From: CAZKCI01 sp964584165
GTDB taxonomy: Bacteria > Auribacterota > Erginobacteria > Erginobacterales > CAZKCI01
NCBI GenBank assembly: GCA_964584165.1
Contig: CAZOYW010000010.1
Coordinates: forward strand, 1 to 64,000
Direction of reading: 5' to 3'
Length of the DNA: 64,000 nucleotides
Within the stretch, counting starts at the first letter, position 1. Every line of letters begins with the position of its first letter. The position numbers and the translations under genes are program-made. The notes under the pieces are model-generated. The model had not been told where the DNA came from. It saw nothing but the letters and a program-made list of their open reading frames with translations, and did no database searches. This document shows positions 16,293-23,961 of the stretch, in pieces.

Positions 16293-17753
16293 TCAGCGAT
16301 AGTCCGCCAGGTTGTGGCCGCAGTCCCGTACATAGCAGAGGTTGCGCTCCTGCTGGGAGATGCAGTTGAGGTCGTGCTTGGTGTCGGTCCCGGTCCAGAT
16401 CGCCCCCCCGTAGAGCTCGGTCCAGAAATGGGCCAGCTTCTCCGAAGACCGGTAGCCCCACTTCTTCATCCCGTGGTAGGTGGTGTAGATCAGGTGGGCG
16501 ATGTCCTTGGGGTGCCAGCCCTTCTTGTCGAGGACCCGGATCAGCCCCTGGAGGTAGACCGGCTTCAGGAGGTTGTCGTTGGGGTTCAAGAGGGCGAAGC
16601 CGATGCAGGGAGGGAGCTCGCGGGCGATCTTCTCCGGGTCGAAGACCGGCCCCTTCTCCGGGGTGTAGTATTTCTCGTCGAAGGTCCGGTGGAATCGGGC
16701 GAGGTCGTCAGCCCGGTAGTCCTCGAGGAGGCGCTCCCAGCCTTCCGTCTCGCGCGGGATGACGGTGGAGACCTCCCGCGCGTACTCGGCGGTGAGGTCG
16801 AAGTGGCGCTGGTCGTCCCGCCGGCGGATGGACAAGAGCTTCTCCAGCGGCGTCTCCGCCGCCTCCGGCCAGGAGCGGGGGACGCAGGTGGAGATCGGGG
16901 TGTGGGTGGCCAGCCATTCCCCCACTTTGGAGCGCATGACCTTGTGCTTCTGGTAGGTGGAGAAGGGGATGCGGATGGAGCGGGCGTAGAGGGGGTCGGA
17001 GTAGGGGGTGAGATCGAGGGAGATCGCCTCCTGCCCCTCGCCGTAGATCCCGCGCCCGGAGGGCCCGATCGGGACGTCGGAATAGACCACCGGCACGATC
17101 CGCTCCCCGGCCGCCCTTCGCCGGTCGCTCTCCCGGATCGCCCGGTGGGAGACGAACTGCATCAGGCGGCCGGCCCCGCTGAAGGCTTTGCCCAGGGAGA
17201 GGGGGATCTCCCCGCCGATCTTGTATTTCCGGTAGCCGTGTTTCTTGATCGTGTTGTGCTCGAGCGCCCCGATCTCCTCCAGCCGCCCGTGGTTCTTCTC
17301 GAACGGCCAGAGGGCGGTGGCGTGGTAGCCCTGGCCGGTCATGGTCAGGAGCGGCCGGATCCCGTAGCTCCCGAAGATGCCGGCGATGATCCGGTAGACC
17401 GGCTCCACCTTGGCGAAGGTCCGCCCCGGCCGGGCGTGGGCCTCGCCGGGGTAGGTGAGGTTGAAATACTCGAGGTCGAGGACGAGGACGGTGCCATCGT
17501 CCCGCCAGAGGGAGGCGAAGACGTCGAGCCCCTTGCCTTGGGTCATCTCGAAGATCTGGTCGCGGCTGGTCGAGGACCAGTAGCCCTTGAGGTTCCCCTT
17601 CCAGATCTCGGACTCGCCGAAGCCGATGCAGTAGCGCGATCCGCTGACGCGCTCGCCGCCGCGGCGGCCGTGGTAGAAGTCGAGTAGCCGTTCCATGACC
17701 GCGGGGTCGTGGTAGTACTCGACGTTGTTCTTGAGACGGGGTGGCTGGTCCAT
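16293..17753 (-). CDS. single-chain archaeo-eukaryotic-type primase with PriL-like four-cysteine C-terminus
   Basis: A 486-residue protein with the catalytic signature of archaeo-eukaryotic primases rather than DnaG: LVLDLEYFN (Asp93, Glu95) for metal binding, TGQGYH at 139-144, and SLDLTPYSD (Asp247) followed by RSIRIPFSTYQKHK (259-272), which matches the usual D...RLPxSxHxKxG pattern. The C-terminal part begins ELPPCIGFAL (Cys383) and has Cys464, Cys473 and Cys478 beside FWTELYGG. This resembles the iron-sulfur domain of primase large subunit PriL, where the first cysteine follows LPP and the second lies about 80 residues later (81 here). So small- and large-subunit functions look fused. 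The start ATG 17753 has an excellent GAGGAGGG site. Biological role is unknown; neighbours are PriA and an exonuclease. Confidence 0.75.
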   Translation of the reverse strand: MDQPPRLKNNVEYYHDPAVMERLLDFYHGRRGGERVSGSRYCIGFGESEIWKGNLKGYWSSTSRDQIFEMTQGKGLDVFASLWRDDGTVLVLDLEYFNLTYPGEAHARPGRTFAKVEPVYRIIAGIFGSYGIRPLLTMTGQGYHATALWPFEKNHGRLEEIGALEHNTIKKHGYRKYKIGGEIPLSLGKAFSGAGRLMQFVSHRAIRESDRRRAAGERIVPVVYSDVPIGPSGRGIYGEGQEAISLDLTPYSDPLYARSIRIPFSTYQKHKVMRSKVGEWLATHTPISTCVPRSWPEAAETPLEKLLSIRRRDDQRHFDLTAEYAREVSTVIPRETEGWERLLEDYRADDLARFHRTFDEKYYTPEKGPVFDPEKIARELPPCIGFALLNPNDNLLKPVYLQGLIRVLDKKGWHPKDIAHLIYTTYHGMKKWGYRSSEKLAHFWTELYGGAIWTGTDTKHDLNCISQQERNLCYVRDCGHNLADYR

Positions 17754-17860
17754 GGCGCCCTCCTCGGCGCGATGGTAGCAGAAGAGCGGGCCGGTTTGAT
17801 CGCGAATCTTTCCCACCCCGTAAGGCATCTCCGCGGTTGCCAGAGAGCCGGCGGGAGCGT

Positions 17861-18463
17861 ATGTTCGGGGCGATGACCCCGGAAGGACAGAGCGACCGCC
17901 CGCCCCCTCTTCCGGGCGTCCCCCTCTTCCCGGTCAACCCCATCGTCTGGATCGACCGTCCGGAGGGCGTCGGGCCCGCGGTGGCCGAGATCGTCCGGGA
18001 GAAGGCGGTCGGTCTCGACGTGGAGACGACTCTCGACGACCCCCCCCGCCTCTGCACGGTCCAGATCGCCGTCCCCGCCCAGACCTTCGTCTTCGACCCC
18101 CTCGCCCTCCCGGACCTCTCCGCGGTCCACCGCGCCCTCGCCGATCCCGCCATCGTCAAGATCGTCCACTACGCGCCCTTCGAGCAGGGGGTCTTCCGCC
18201 GCCTGGGGGTGGAGATCGGGCCGGTCTTCGACACCTTCGAGGCTTCGAAGAAGCTCCGGGGGGAGATGACCCGCTACGACCACAGCCTGGACGCCGTCTG
18301 CCGGAGGGAGCTGGGGCGGCCGATGGACAAGGCCTACCAGAAGTCCCGCTGGCTCCGCCGGCCGCTCTCCCCGGAGCAGCTCCGCTACGCCGCCCTGGAC
18401 GCCGAGATCATGCTGGTGCTGTACGAGAAATTTTCGCGAGAACTGCGGGGGGAAATAAACTGA
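17861..18463 (+). CDS. RNase D-like DEDD 3'-5' exonuclease
   Basis: A 200-residue single-domain exonuclease. Exo I is VGLDVETT (Asp53, Glu55), exo II corresponds to VHYAPFEQGV near residue 102-111, DTFEASK follows at 124, and exo III is YAALDAE (Tyr176 and Asp180), so it is of the DEDDy subgroup. In exo II the usual Asp appears to be Glu108, a conservative but unusual change. It lacks the HRDC domains of full RNase D. GGGAG before ATG 17861 supports the start. It is divergent from the primase, sharing a 107-base control region, and may work on DNA or RNA. Confidence 0.82.
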   Translation: MFGAMTPEGQSDRPPPLPGVPLFPVNPIVWIDRPEGVGPAVAEIVREKAVGLDVETTLDDPPRLCTVQIAVPAQTFVFDPLALPDLSAVHRALADPAIVKIVHYAPFEQGVFRRLGVEIGPVFDTFEASKKLRGEMTRYDHSLDAVCRRELGRPMDKAYQKSRWLRRPLSPEQLRYAALDAEIMLVLYEKFSRELRGEIN

Positions 18464-18654
18464 GGTTACGAAGGGTTACGGGAAGTTACGTGGGGTTACG
18501 TGAGGTTACAGCCAACGCGCCAGCGGTAACTCTGAATAAAATGAGGTTACGGAGGGTTACGGTAAGTTACGGGGGGTTACGTGAGGTTACAGTCAACGCG
18601 CCAGCGGTAACCTTACGTATCCTTACGTAACCTCACGTAACCTTATGTAACCTT
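18464..18654. repeat. GTTACG word array with internal duplication
   Basis: Begins immediately after the exonuclease stop. About 80 bases (gaggttacg to gcgccagcggtaac) occur twice in tandem with a few changes (18462-18541 and 18542-18611), and then CGTAAC units run in reverse to the mntP start. Confidence 0.85.
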
Positions 18655-18667
18655 TCGCGACTGTTCC

Positions 18668-19225
18668 ATGTCCCCCCTCCCGCTCATTCTCATCGCGTTT
18701 GGCCTCTCGCTCGACGCTTTCGCCGTCTCCGTGGCCAGCGGGATCGTGATCCGCCGCGAGCGGGTCCGCCACGCCCTCAAGGTCGCTCTCTTTTTCGGGG
18801 GGTTCCAGGCCCTGATGCCGGTGATCGGCTGGCTCGCCGGCCTGGGGCTGAGGGGCTTGATCGCCGGGATCGACCATTGGATCGCCTTCGGCCTCCTTCT
18901 TGGCATCGGGGCCAAGATGATCGTCGAGTCGCGGGAGCTGGACCGGGCGGAGGCGGGATGCCCGACCGATACCCCGGTCCTCTTCACCCTCGCCGTCGCC
19001 ACCAGCATCGACGCCCTGGCGGTGGGCCTGTCCTTCTCCCTGCTCCGGGTGGCGATCGCTCTGCCGGTCCTGGTCATCGGGGCGGTCACCTTCGCGGTGT
19101 CCTTCGGGGGGTTCCTGGCCGGAAGCCGGCTGGGCCATTTCTTCGAGAAGAAGATCGAGCTCATCGGGGGCCTGATCCTGATCGGGATCGGGGTCAAGAT
19201 CCTCCTCGAGCACCTCCTGAGATAG
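18668..19225 (+). CDS. mntP: manganese efflux pump MntP
   Basis: Exports Mn2+ from the cytoplasm. The 185-residue protein has six membrane spans and two internally similar halves, each with a conserved acidic motif: FGLSLDAFAVSVASG (Asp16) and ATSIDALAVGLSFSL. The rest, including GGFQALMPVIGW and LIGGLILIGIGVKILLEH, is typical of the family. It stands alone between word array and rplM. No manganese riboswitch is recognisable upstream; that space is the GTTACG array. Confidence 0.9.
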   Translation: MSPLPLILIAFGLSLDAFAVSVASGIVIRRERVRHALKVALFFGGFQALMPVIGWLAGLGLRGLIAGIDHWIAFGLLLGIGAKMIVESRELDRAEAGCPTDTPVLFTLAVATSIDALAVGLSFSLLRVAIALPVLVIGAVTFAVSFGGFLAGSRLGHFFEKKIELIGGLILIGIGVKILLEHLLR

Positions 19226-19274
19226 GGCGGCGGTCGCACCTCCGGTCCGGCGAACGCTCTCTTGGTCGCAGCTT

Positions 19275-19305
19275 CAAATATTTTCCGCGGAGCGGAAAAT
19301 ATTTG
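19275..19305. repeat. perfect palindrome, 14-bp arms, 3-nt loop
   Basis: Arms 19275-19288 and 19292-19305 match exactly around loop GGA. It lies between mntP and the rplM promoter, four bases before the -35. Confidence 0.9.
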
Positions 19306-19308
19306 GCA

Positions 19309-19337
19309 TTGACAGAGAAGGGGGGGGCTGGTAGCTT
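19309..19337 (+). promoter_or_regulatory. sigma70-type promoter for rplM-rpsI
   Basis: A perfect TTGACA (19309-19314), 17-base spacer, and TAGCTT (19332-19337). The leader to the rplM ATG would be about 16 bases. Confidence 0.6.
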
Positions 19338-19359
19338 TGCCCGAACCTCAACTCCGGAC

Positions 19360-19800
19360 ATGAAGAACAAAAACTCCACCTATTCCGCCAAGGCCTCCGA
19401 GATCGAGCCGAAGTGGTACCTGGTCGACGCCGAGGGGCAGATCCTCGGACGGCTGGCCACCCGGATCGCCGATCTCCTGCGGGGCAAGCACAAGCCGATC
19501 TTCACCCCCCACGTCGACACCGGCGACTACGTGATCGTGATCAACGCCGAGAAGGTCGCCCTCACCGGCGCCAAGCCCGAGAAGAAGGAGTACCAGCGCT
19601 TCACCGGATTCGCCGGGGGCTTGCGGCGCTACACCTATCCCCAGGTGCTCGCCTCCCACCCGGAGAGGATCATCGAGCACGCGGTGCGGGGGATGGTCCC
19701 CCATCACCGTCTGGGCAACCAGATCATGAAGAAGCTCAAGGTGTACGCCGGGGCCAAGCATCCGCACGCGGCGCAACAGCCGGAAACGATCAAACTCTAA
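19360..19800 (+). CDS. rplM: 50S ribosomal protein L13
   Basis: Early-assembly large-subunit protein. The 146-residue product has the family blocks WYLVDAEGQILGRLATRIA, LRGKHKPIFTPHVDTGDYV, IINAEKVALTG (as VINAEKVALTGAK), the KKEYQRFTGFAGG stretch and the C-terminal AVRGMVPHHRLGNQIMKKLK followed by VYAGAKHPHAAQ. It has a short extra N-terminus of about 16 residues. It is followed by rpsI ten bases later, the universal L13-S9 operon. Confidence 0.97.
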   Translation: MKNKNSTYSAKASEIEPKWYLVDAEGQILGRLATRIADLLRGKHKPIFTPHVDTGDYVIVINAEKVALTGAKPEKKEYQRFTGFAGGLRRYTYPQVLASHPERIIEHAVRGMVPHHRLGNQIMKKLKVYAGAKHPHAAQQPETIKL

Positions 19801-19810
19801 AGAGATCATC

Positions 19811-20206
19811 ATGGGCGAAACGGACACCATCAGGGCCACCGGCCGGCGGAAGACCGCCGTGGCCAAGGTCATCCTGCAGCCGGGCGCCGGGAAGTTCAGC
19901 GTTAACGACCAGGCCCCGGAGAAATACTTCCACCGCGAGATTCTGGCCAATCGGCTCAAGGTCCCCTTCGACGTCACCGGCTCGACCGGAAAGTTCGACG
20001 TGACCGCCCAAGTGGTCGGGGGAGGGAAGGTCGGCCAGGCCGGCGCCCTGGTGCACGGTCTCGCCCGCGCCCTGGTCCTCGCCAACCCCGCCTTCCGCCC
20101 CTCGCTCAAGTCCTCGGGGCTGCTCACCCGCGATCCGCGCAAGCGGGAGCGGAAAAAGTACGGCCAGCCCGGCGCCCGGAAGCGGTTCCAGTTCTCCAAA
20201 CGATAA
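19811..20206 (+). CDS. rpsI: 30S ribosomal protein S9
   Basis: The 131-residue protein has the S9 signature: ATGRRKTAVAKVILQPGAGK near the start, GGGKVGQAGALVHGLARAL in the middle, and the basic tail RKKYGQPGARKRFQFSKR whose last Arg reaches the ribosomal P site. It is co-transcribed with rplM. A GC-rich hairpin (GGCGCGG/CCGCGCC, about 20214-20227) follows the stop codon. Confidence 0.97.
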   Translation: MGETDTIRATGRRKTAVAKVILQPGAGKFSVNDQAPEKYFHREILANRLKVPFDVTGSTGKFDVTAQVVGGGKVGQAGALVHGLARALVLANPAFRPSLKSSGLLTRDPRKRERKKYGQPGARKRFQFSKR

Positions 20207-20451
20207 TAGCGGCGGCGCGGCCGCGCCTCCGCCATCATCGTTTGAAGTTCTCCTCCGAGCATCCTCCTCCAGGACCTGGCGTCGGGTCAGCCCGAGCCTT
20301 TCCGGGGACACCGGGAAGCAGGAATCGCCCGGATTGTTCGCGGGGATCGCGCGATCTCCGCGGGCGGTCCGGGCGATTTCTCGTCTTCTCTGTTTGGCCG
20401 AGTCCGCGGATATGATTAAATAACCAGGAGACAGTGGAAGGGAGATGGACC

Positions 20452-21483
20452 ATGAGCAAGACCCCCGTTGCCATCGTTGGCGCCACCGGCTACACCGGCG
20501 TGGAGATCCTGAAGCTCCTCCTCCGGCACCCCCGGGCCGAGGTGGTCTCGCTCACCGCCAAGGTGGACGGGACGATCAAGATCCAGGACGAGTTCCCGGA
20601 GCTCCAGGGGACGGTGGACCTGGACTGCACTCCCGTGGACACTGAGGCGGTCTGCCGGCGGGCCGAGATCGTCTTTCTCTCCCTGCCCCACACCGTCTCC
20701 ATGCGCTTCGCCCCCGCCTTTCTCAAGGCGGGGAAGAAGGTGATCGACCTCTCCGCCGATTACCGCTTCCCCCGGAAAGAGGATTACGAGAGCTGGTACG
20801 GAGCGGCGCACGCCGATCCGGAGGGGCTCCGCCAGGCGGTCTACGGGCTCCCCGAGCTCTTCCGGGAGAAGGTGACAAGAGCGCGGCTCGTCGCCAACCC
20901 GGGCTGTTTCCCGACCGGGGCGATCCTGGCGATTTACCCGGCCGCTTCGGCCGGCCTGCTCGCCGCCCCCGAGGCGATCGTCGACGCCAAGAGCGGCGTC
21001 ACCGGCGCCGGGCGGAAGGCCTCCCTGGCCCTCCTCTTCCCCGAGGTGAACGAGAATTTCAAGGCCTACAGTCTGACCACCCATAAGCATACGCCGGAGA
21101 TCGCCGGGGTCCTCTCCGCCGCGCTCGGGCGCAAGATGCAGGTGGAGTTCTCGCCCCATCTCCTCCCGGTCAACCGGGGCATCCTTTCCACGATCTATCT
21201 CCGGCTCGCCGGCGGCGCGACCGAGGAAGACCTCCTCGAGATCTACCGCCGCCGGTACGGGGACGAGCCCTTCGTCCGGGTCTACCCGAAGGGTTCTCTC
21301 CCCCAGCTCCGGGAGGCGGTGGGGACCAACAACTGCCTGATCGGCCTCAAGTTCAACCCCCGGACGAGGAACCTGATCCTCGTCGCCGCCATCGACAACC
21401 TTCTGAAGGGCGCGGCCGGCCAAGCGGTCCAGAACATGAACATCATGCAGGGATGGGAGGAGTGGGCGGGGCTGCACAAATAA
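20452..21483 (+). CDS. argC: N-acetyl-gamma-glutamyl-phosphate reductase
   Basis: Third step of arginine synthesis, NADPH-dependent reduction of N-acetylglutamyl phosphate. The 343-residue protein starts with the nucleotide-binding VAIVGATGYTGVEIL, has LSLPHTVSM, the active-site NPGCFPTGA (Cys152), and TTHKHTPEI. ATG 20452 follows GGAGATGG; an upstream GTG at 20434 is less likely. First gene of an arginine run that continues with argJ, argB, argD, argG and argH. A TATGAT at 20411-20416 may be its -10. Confidence 0.95.
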   Translation: MSKTPVAIVGATGYTGVEILKLLLRHPRAEVVSLTAKVDGTIKIQDEFPELQGTVDLDCTPVDTEAVCRRAEIVFLSLPHTVSMRFAPAFLKAGKKVIDLSADYRFPRKEDYESWYGAAHADPEGLRQAVYGLPELFREKVTRARLVANPGCFPTGAILAIYPAASAGLLAAPEAIVDAKSGVTGAGRKASLALLFPEVNENFKAYSLTTHKHTPEIAGVLSAALGRKMQVEFSPHLLPVNRGILSTIYLRLAGGATEEDLLEIYRRRYGDEPFVRVYPKGSLPQLREAVGTNNCLIGLKFNPRTRNLILVAAIDNLLKGAAGQAVQNMNIMQGWEEWAGLHK

Positions 21484-21642
21484 GGTTACGCAAGGTTACG
21501 CATAGTTACGTGGGGTTACATAAAGTTGCCGCCGGCGCGCTTGCGCAGCCTTACGCATCATCGCGTGGTATTGCGTAACCTCGGATAACCCTTACGTAAC
21601 TTGACGTAACCTTACGTAACCTCGGGTAACCTTACGTAACCT
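21484..21642. repeat. GTTACG word array between argC and argJ
   Basis: Starts on the base after the argC stop with forward GTTACG units, passes a GC-rich turn near 21530-21545, and returns with CGTAAC units up to ten bases before the argJ ATG. Confidence 0.85.
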
Positions 21643-21651
21643 TTTTAGGAT

Positions 21652-22866
21652 ATGAGCCGGCTGAAATCAATTCCGGGTGGAGTCAACGCTCCCCGGGGCT
21701 TCCTCTCCGCCGGGATCGCCTGCGGGATCAAGGCCAAGGGCCGGCGCGACATGGCCATGCTCTGTTCGCGCCGTCCCGCGGCGGCGGCGGGTTCCTTCAC
21801 CACCAACCGGGTGCAGGCCGCGCCGGTCCGGCTCGACCGGGAGCGGGTGAAGAAAGGACTCCTCCAGGCCGTGGTGGTGAACTCCGGCGTGGCCAACGCC
21901 TGCACCGGTTCCCGGGGCTACTCCGACGCGATCGAGACCGCGCGCCTGGCCGGGGGTTTTCTCGGGATCGCTCCCGCGCTAATCGCGGTCTGCTCGACCG
22001 GCCGGATCGGCCCCTACCTTCCGATGGACCGGATCCGCAAGGGGGTGGAGGACCTGGCCGGGATCGTCCGCCGGGGGGGAAACCCCTACGCCGCCCGGGC
22101 GATCATGACCACCGACACCCGCCCCAAGGAGGCGGCGGTCGAGTTCTGGGTCGGCGGGAAGAAGGTGCGGGTGGGGGGGATGGCCAAGGGGGCGGGGATG
22201 ATCTGCCCGCGGATGGCGGTCGCCTCCCGGCCCGCCGGGGCGACGATGCTCGCCTTCATCGCCACCGACGCCGCCGTCTCCGCCGGAGCCCTGCGGGCCG
22301 TCCTGGGGCGGGCGATCGAGGTATCCTTCAACCGGGTCACCGTCGACGCCGACCGCTCCACCAACGACACCGTCCTCCTCCTGGCCAACGGGGAGTCGGG
22401 GGCGAGGATCCCCGCCGCCGGCCGCGCCGCCGCGCTTTTCGCCGCCGCGGTCGAGGCCATTTGCCTCCGCCTGGCCCGGATGATCGCCGCCGACGGGGAG
22501 GGGGCCACCAAGTCGATCGCGATCGAGGTGCGCCGCGCCCGCTCCCCCTCCGACGCCTTCCGGGCGGCAATGGCCGCGGCGAACTCTCCCCTCTTCAAGT
22601 CCACGCTCTACGGCCAGACCCCGAACTGGGGGCGGCTGATGTCTTCGCTCGGCGCCTCCGGCGCCGAGGTCCGGGAGGAGAAGGTCCGGGCCTGGCTGGG
22701 GAAGGCGAAGATCATCGACCGCGGGCGGGTCGTCCCCGGCGCCGGCCGGATCGAGATCCGGAAGAAGCTTCTCCGCTTCGTCGTCGACCTTGGCCTGGGG
22801 CCGGCCGCGGATACGGTCTACACCTGCGACCTTTCCCCGGAGTACGTCGAGATCAACAAGGAATAG
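21652..22866 (+). CDS. argJ: bifunctional glutamate N-acetyltransferase/amino-acid N-acetyltransferase
   Basis: Recycles the acetyl group from N-acetylornithine to glutamate and can make N-acetylglutamate. The 404-residue precursor should cleave itself at an Ala-Thr bond, making Thr the N-terminal nucleophile. The surrounding block normally reads KGSGMIAPNMATMLAFI; here it reads KGAGMICPRMA, then seven extra residues (VASRPAG), then ATMLAFIATDA, with Thr198 the likely nucleophile. The rest is standard: FTTNRVQAAPV, VVNSGVANACTG, DGEGATKSIAIEV, NWGRLMSSLG. With argC, argB and argD it indicates the cyclic acetyl-ornithine route. Confidence 0.93.
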   Translation: MSRLKSIPGGVNAPRGFLSAGIACGIKAKGRRDMAMLCSRRPAAAAGSFTTNRVQAAPVRLDRERVKKGLLQAVVVNSGVANACTGSRGYSDAIETARLAGGFLGIAPALIAVCSTGRIGPYLPMDRIRKGVEDLAGIVRRGGNPYAARAIMTTDTRPKEAAVEFWVGGKKVRVGGMAKGAGMICPRMAVASRPAGATMLAFIATDAAVSAGALRAVLGRAIEVSFNRVTVDADRSTNDTVLLLANGESGARIPAAGRAAALFAAAVEAICLRLARMIAADGEGATKSIAIEVRRARSPSDAFRAAMAAANSPLFKSTLYGQTPNWGRLMSSLGASGAEVREEKVRAWLGKAKIIDRGRVVPGAGRIEIRKKLLRFVVDLGLGPAADTVYTCDLSPEYVEINKE

Positions 22867-22921
22867 ACGAAGCAATCTCAAGCAATTACTCATCGATTAC
22901 TGGTCGCCCTGGGACCGTTCC

Positions 22922-23812
22922 ATGCAGAAGCTGATCGAAAAGGCCGGCATCCTGATCGAGGCCCTTCCCTACATCCAGTCCTTCGACGGGAAGGTGGTGG
23001 TGGTCAAGCTGGGGGGAAGCGCGATGAGCGTCTCCGGCTGCACCGAGGGGGTGCTCAAGGACGTCGTCTTCATGGAGGCGGTCGGGATGCGCCCGGTCCT
23101 GGTCCACGGGGGCGGGCAGGACATCTCCGCCCGGATGAAGAAGGCGGGGATCATGCCGCGCTTCGTCCAGGGCCTGCGGGTGACCGACGAAGCCACGATC
23201 GGGATCGTCCGGGAGACTCTCGCCGAGATCAACGATCGCCTGGTGAAGACGATCCGCGGTTTCGGGGGGAAGGCCTCCGGAGTCTGCGGCGGCCCGGAAG
23301 GGGCGATCCGGGCGGTCAAGCATACGCCCCTGCTCAAGGGCCCGAACGGGAAGACGGCCCCGGCCGACATCGGCTTCGTCGGCGAGGTCTCGGCGGTCTC
23401 CCCGGGCCCCCTGACCCGGATCCTCCGTCGGGGCGTCATCCCGGTGGTGGCGCCGCTGGGAGCGGACGAGCGGGGCCGGGTCTACAACATCAACGGCGAC
23501 GTAGCCGCGGGCGAAATCGCGTCCGCCCTGAAGGCGGAGAAGCTGGTCTTCCTCTCCGACGTCCCCGGCATCCTGAGGAAGTCCGAGGGGGAGGGGCAGT
23601 CGCAGCTCCTTTCTTCGCTCAACCGGCGGGACATCCAGAGCCTGCTGGCGGCCAAGGTGATCGAGGGCGGGATGATCCCCAAGGTCACCTCCGGCTTGAA
23701 GGCCCTGGAGAGCGGGGTGAAGAAGGTGCACGTCATCGACGGCCGGGTCCGGCACTCCCTGCTCCTGGAGATCTTCACCGACAAGGGGATCGGGACGGAG
23801 ATCGGGGACTAG
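22922..23812 (+). CDS. argB: N-acetylglutamate kinase
   Basis: Phosphorylates N-acetylglutamate, usually the arginine-feedback step. The 296-residue protein has VVVKLGGSAMS near residue 25, the LVHGGGQDIS block, GFVGEVSAV, NINGDVAAGEIASAL and a C-terminal GGMIPKVTSGLKALESGVKK. The N-terminal helix before the first strand (MQKLIEKAGILIEALPYI) is the extension associated with hexameric, arginine-inhibited enzymes, so feedback control is plausible. It lies 55 bases after argJ. Confidence 0.95.
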   Translation: MQKLIEKAGILIEALPYIQSFDGKVVVVKLGGSAMSVSGCTEGVLKDVVFMEAVGMRPVLVHGGGQDISARMKKAGIMPRFVQGLRVTDEATIGIVRETLAEINDRLVKTIRGFGGKASGVCGGPEGAIRAVKHTPLLKGPNGKTAPADIGFVGEVSAVSPGPLTRILRRGVIPVVAPLGADERGRVYNINGDVAAGEIASALKAEKLVFLSDVPGILRKSEGEGQSQLLSSLNRRDIQSLLAAKVIEGGMIPKVTSGLKALESGVKKVHVIDGRVRHSLLLEIFTDKGIGTEIGD

Positions 23813-23817
23813 GAACG

Positions 23818-23930
23818 GTGATCAGTGATCAGTAATCAGTCATCAGTAACTGATCACTGATAACTGATAACTGATCACTGATAACTGATCACTGATAACT
23901 GATCACTGATCACTGATAACTGATAACTAG
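23818..23930. repeat. TGATCACTGATAAC word array
   Basis: Fills the argB-argD gap. Forward GTGATCAGTAATCAG units are followed by reverse-complement CTGATCACTGATAACTG units, so the array is a long imperfect inverted repeat made of nearly identical 8-16 base words. Confidence 0.9.
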
Positions 23931-23961
23931 TTGTTAGCTGCCGATCGCACGGGGACAAACC

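Noticed and set aside
20207..20451. tRNA or small RNA gene between rpsI and argC
   Set aside because: GC-rich hairpins are visible, but no cloverleaf with conserved T-loop and acceptor pairing could be found by eye.
23818..23930. TGATCACTGATAAC repeats as a CRISPR array
   Set aside because: Units are 8-16 bases, touch each other without spacers of constant length, occur in both orientations, and no cas genes are near.
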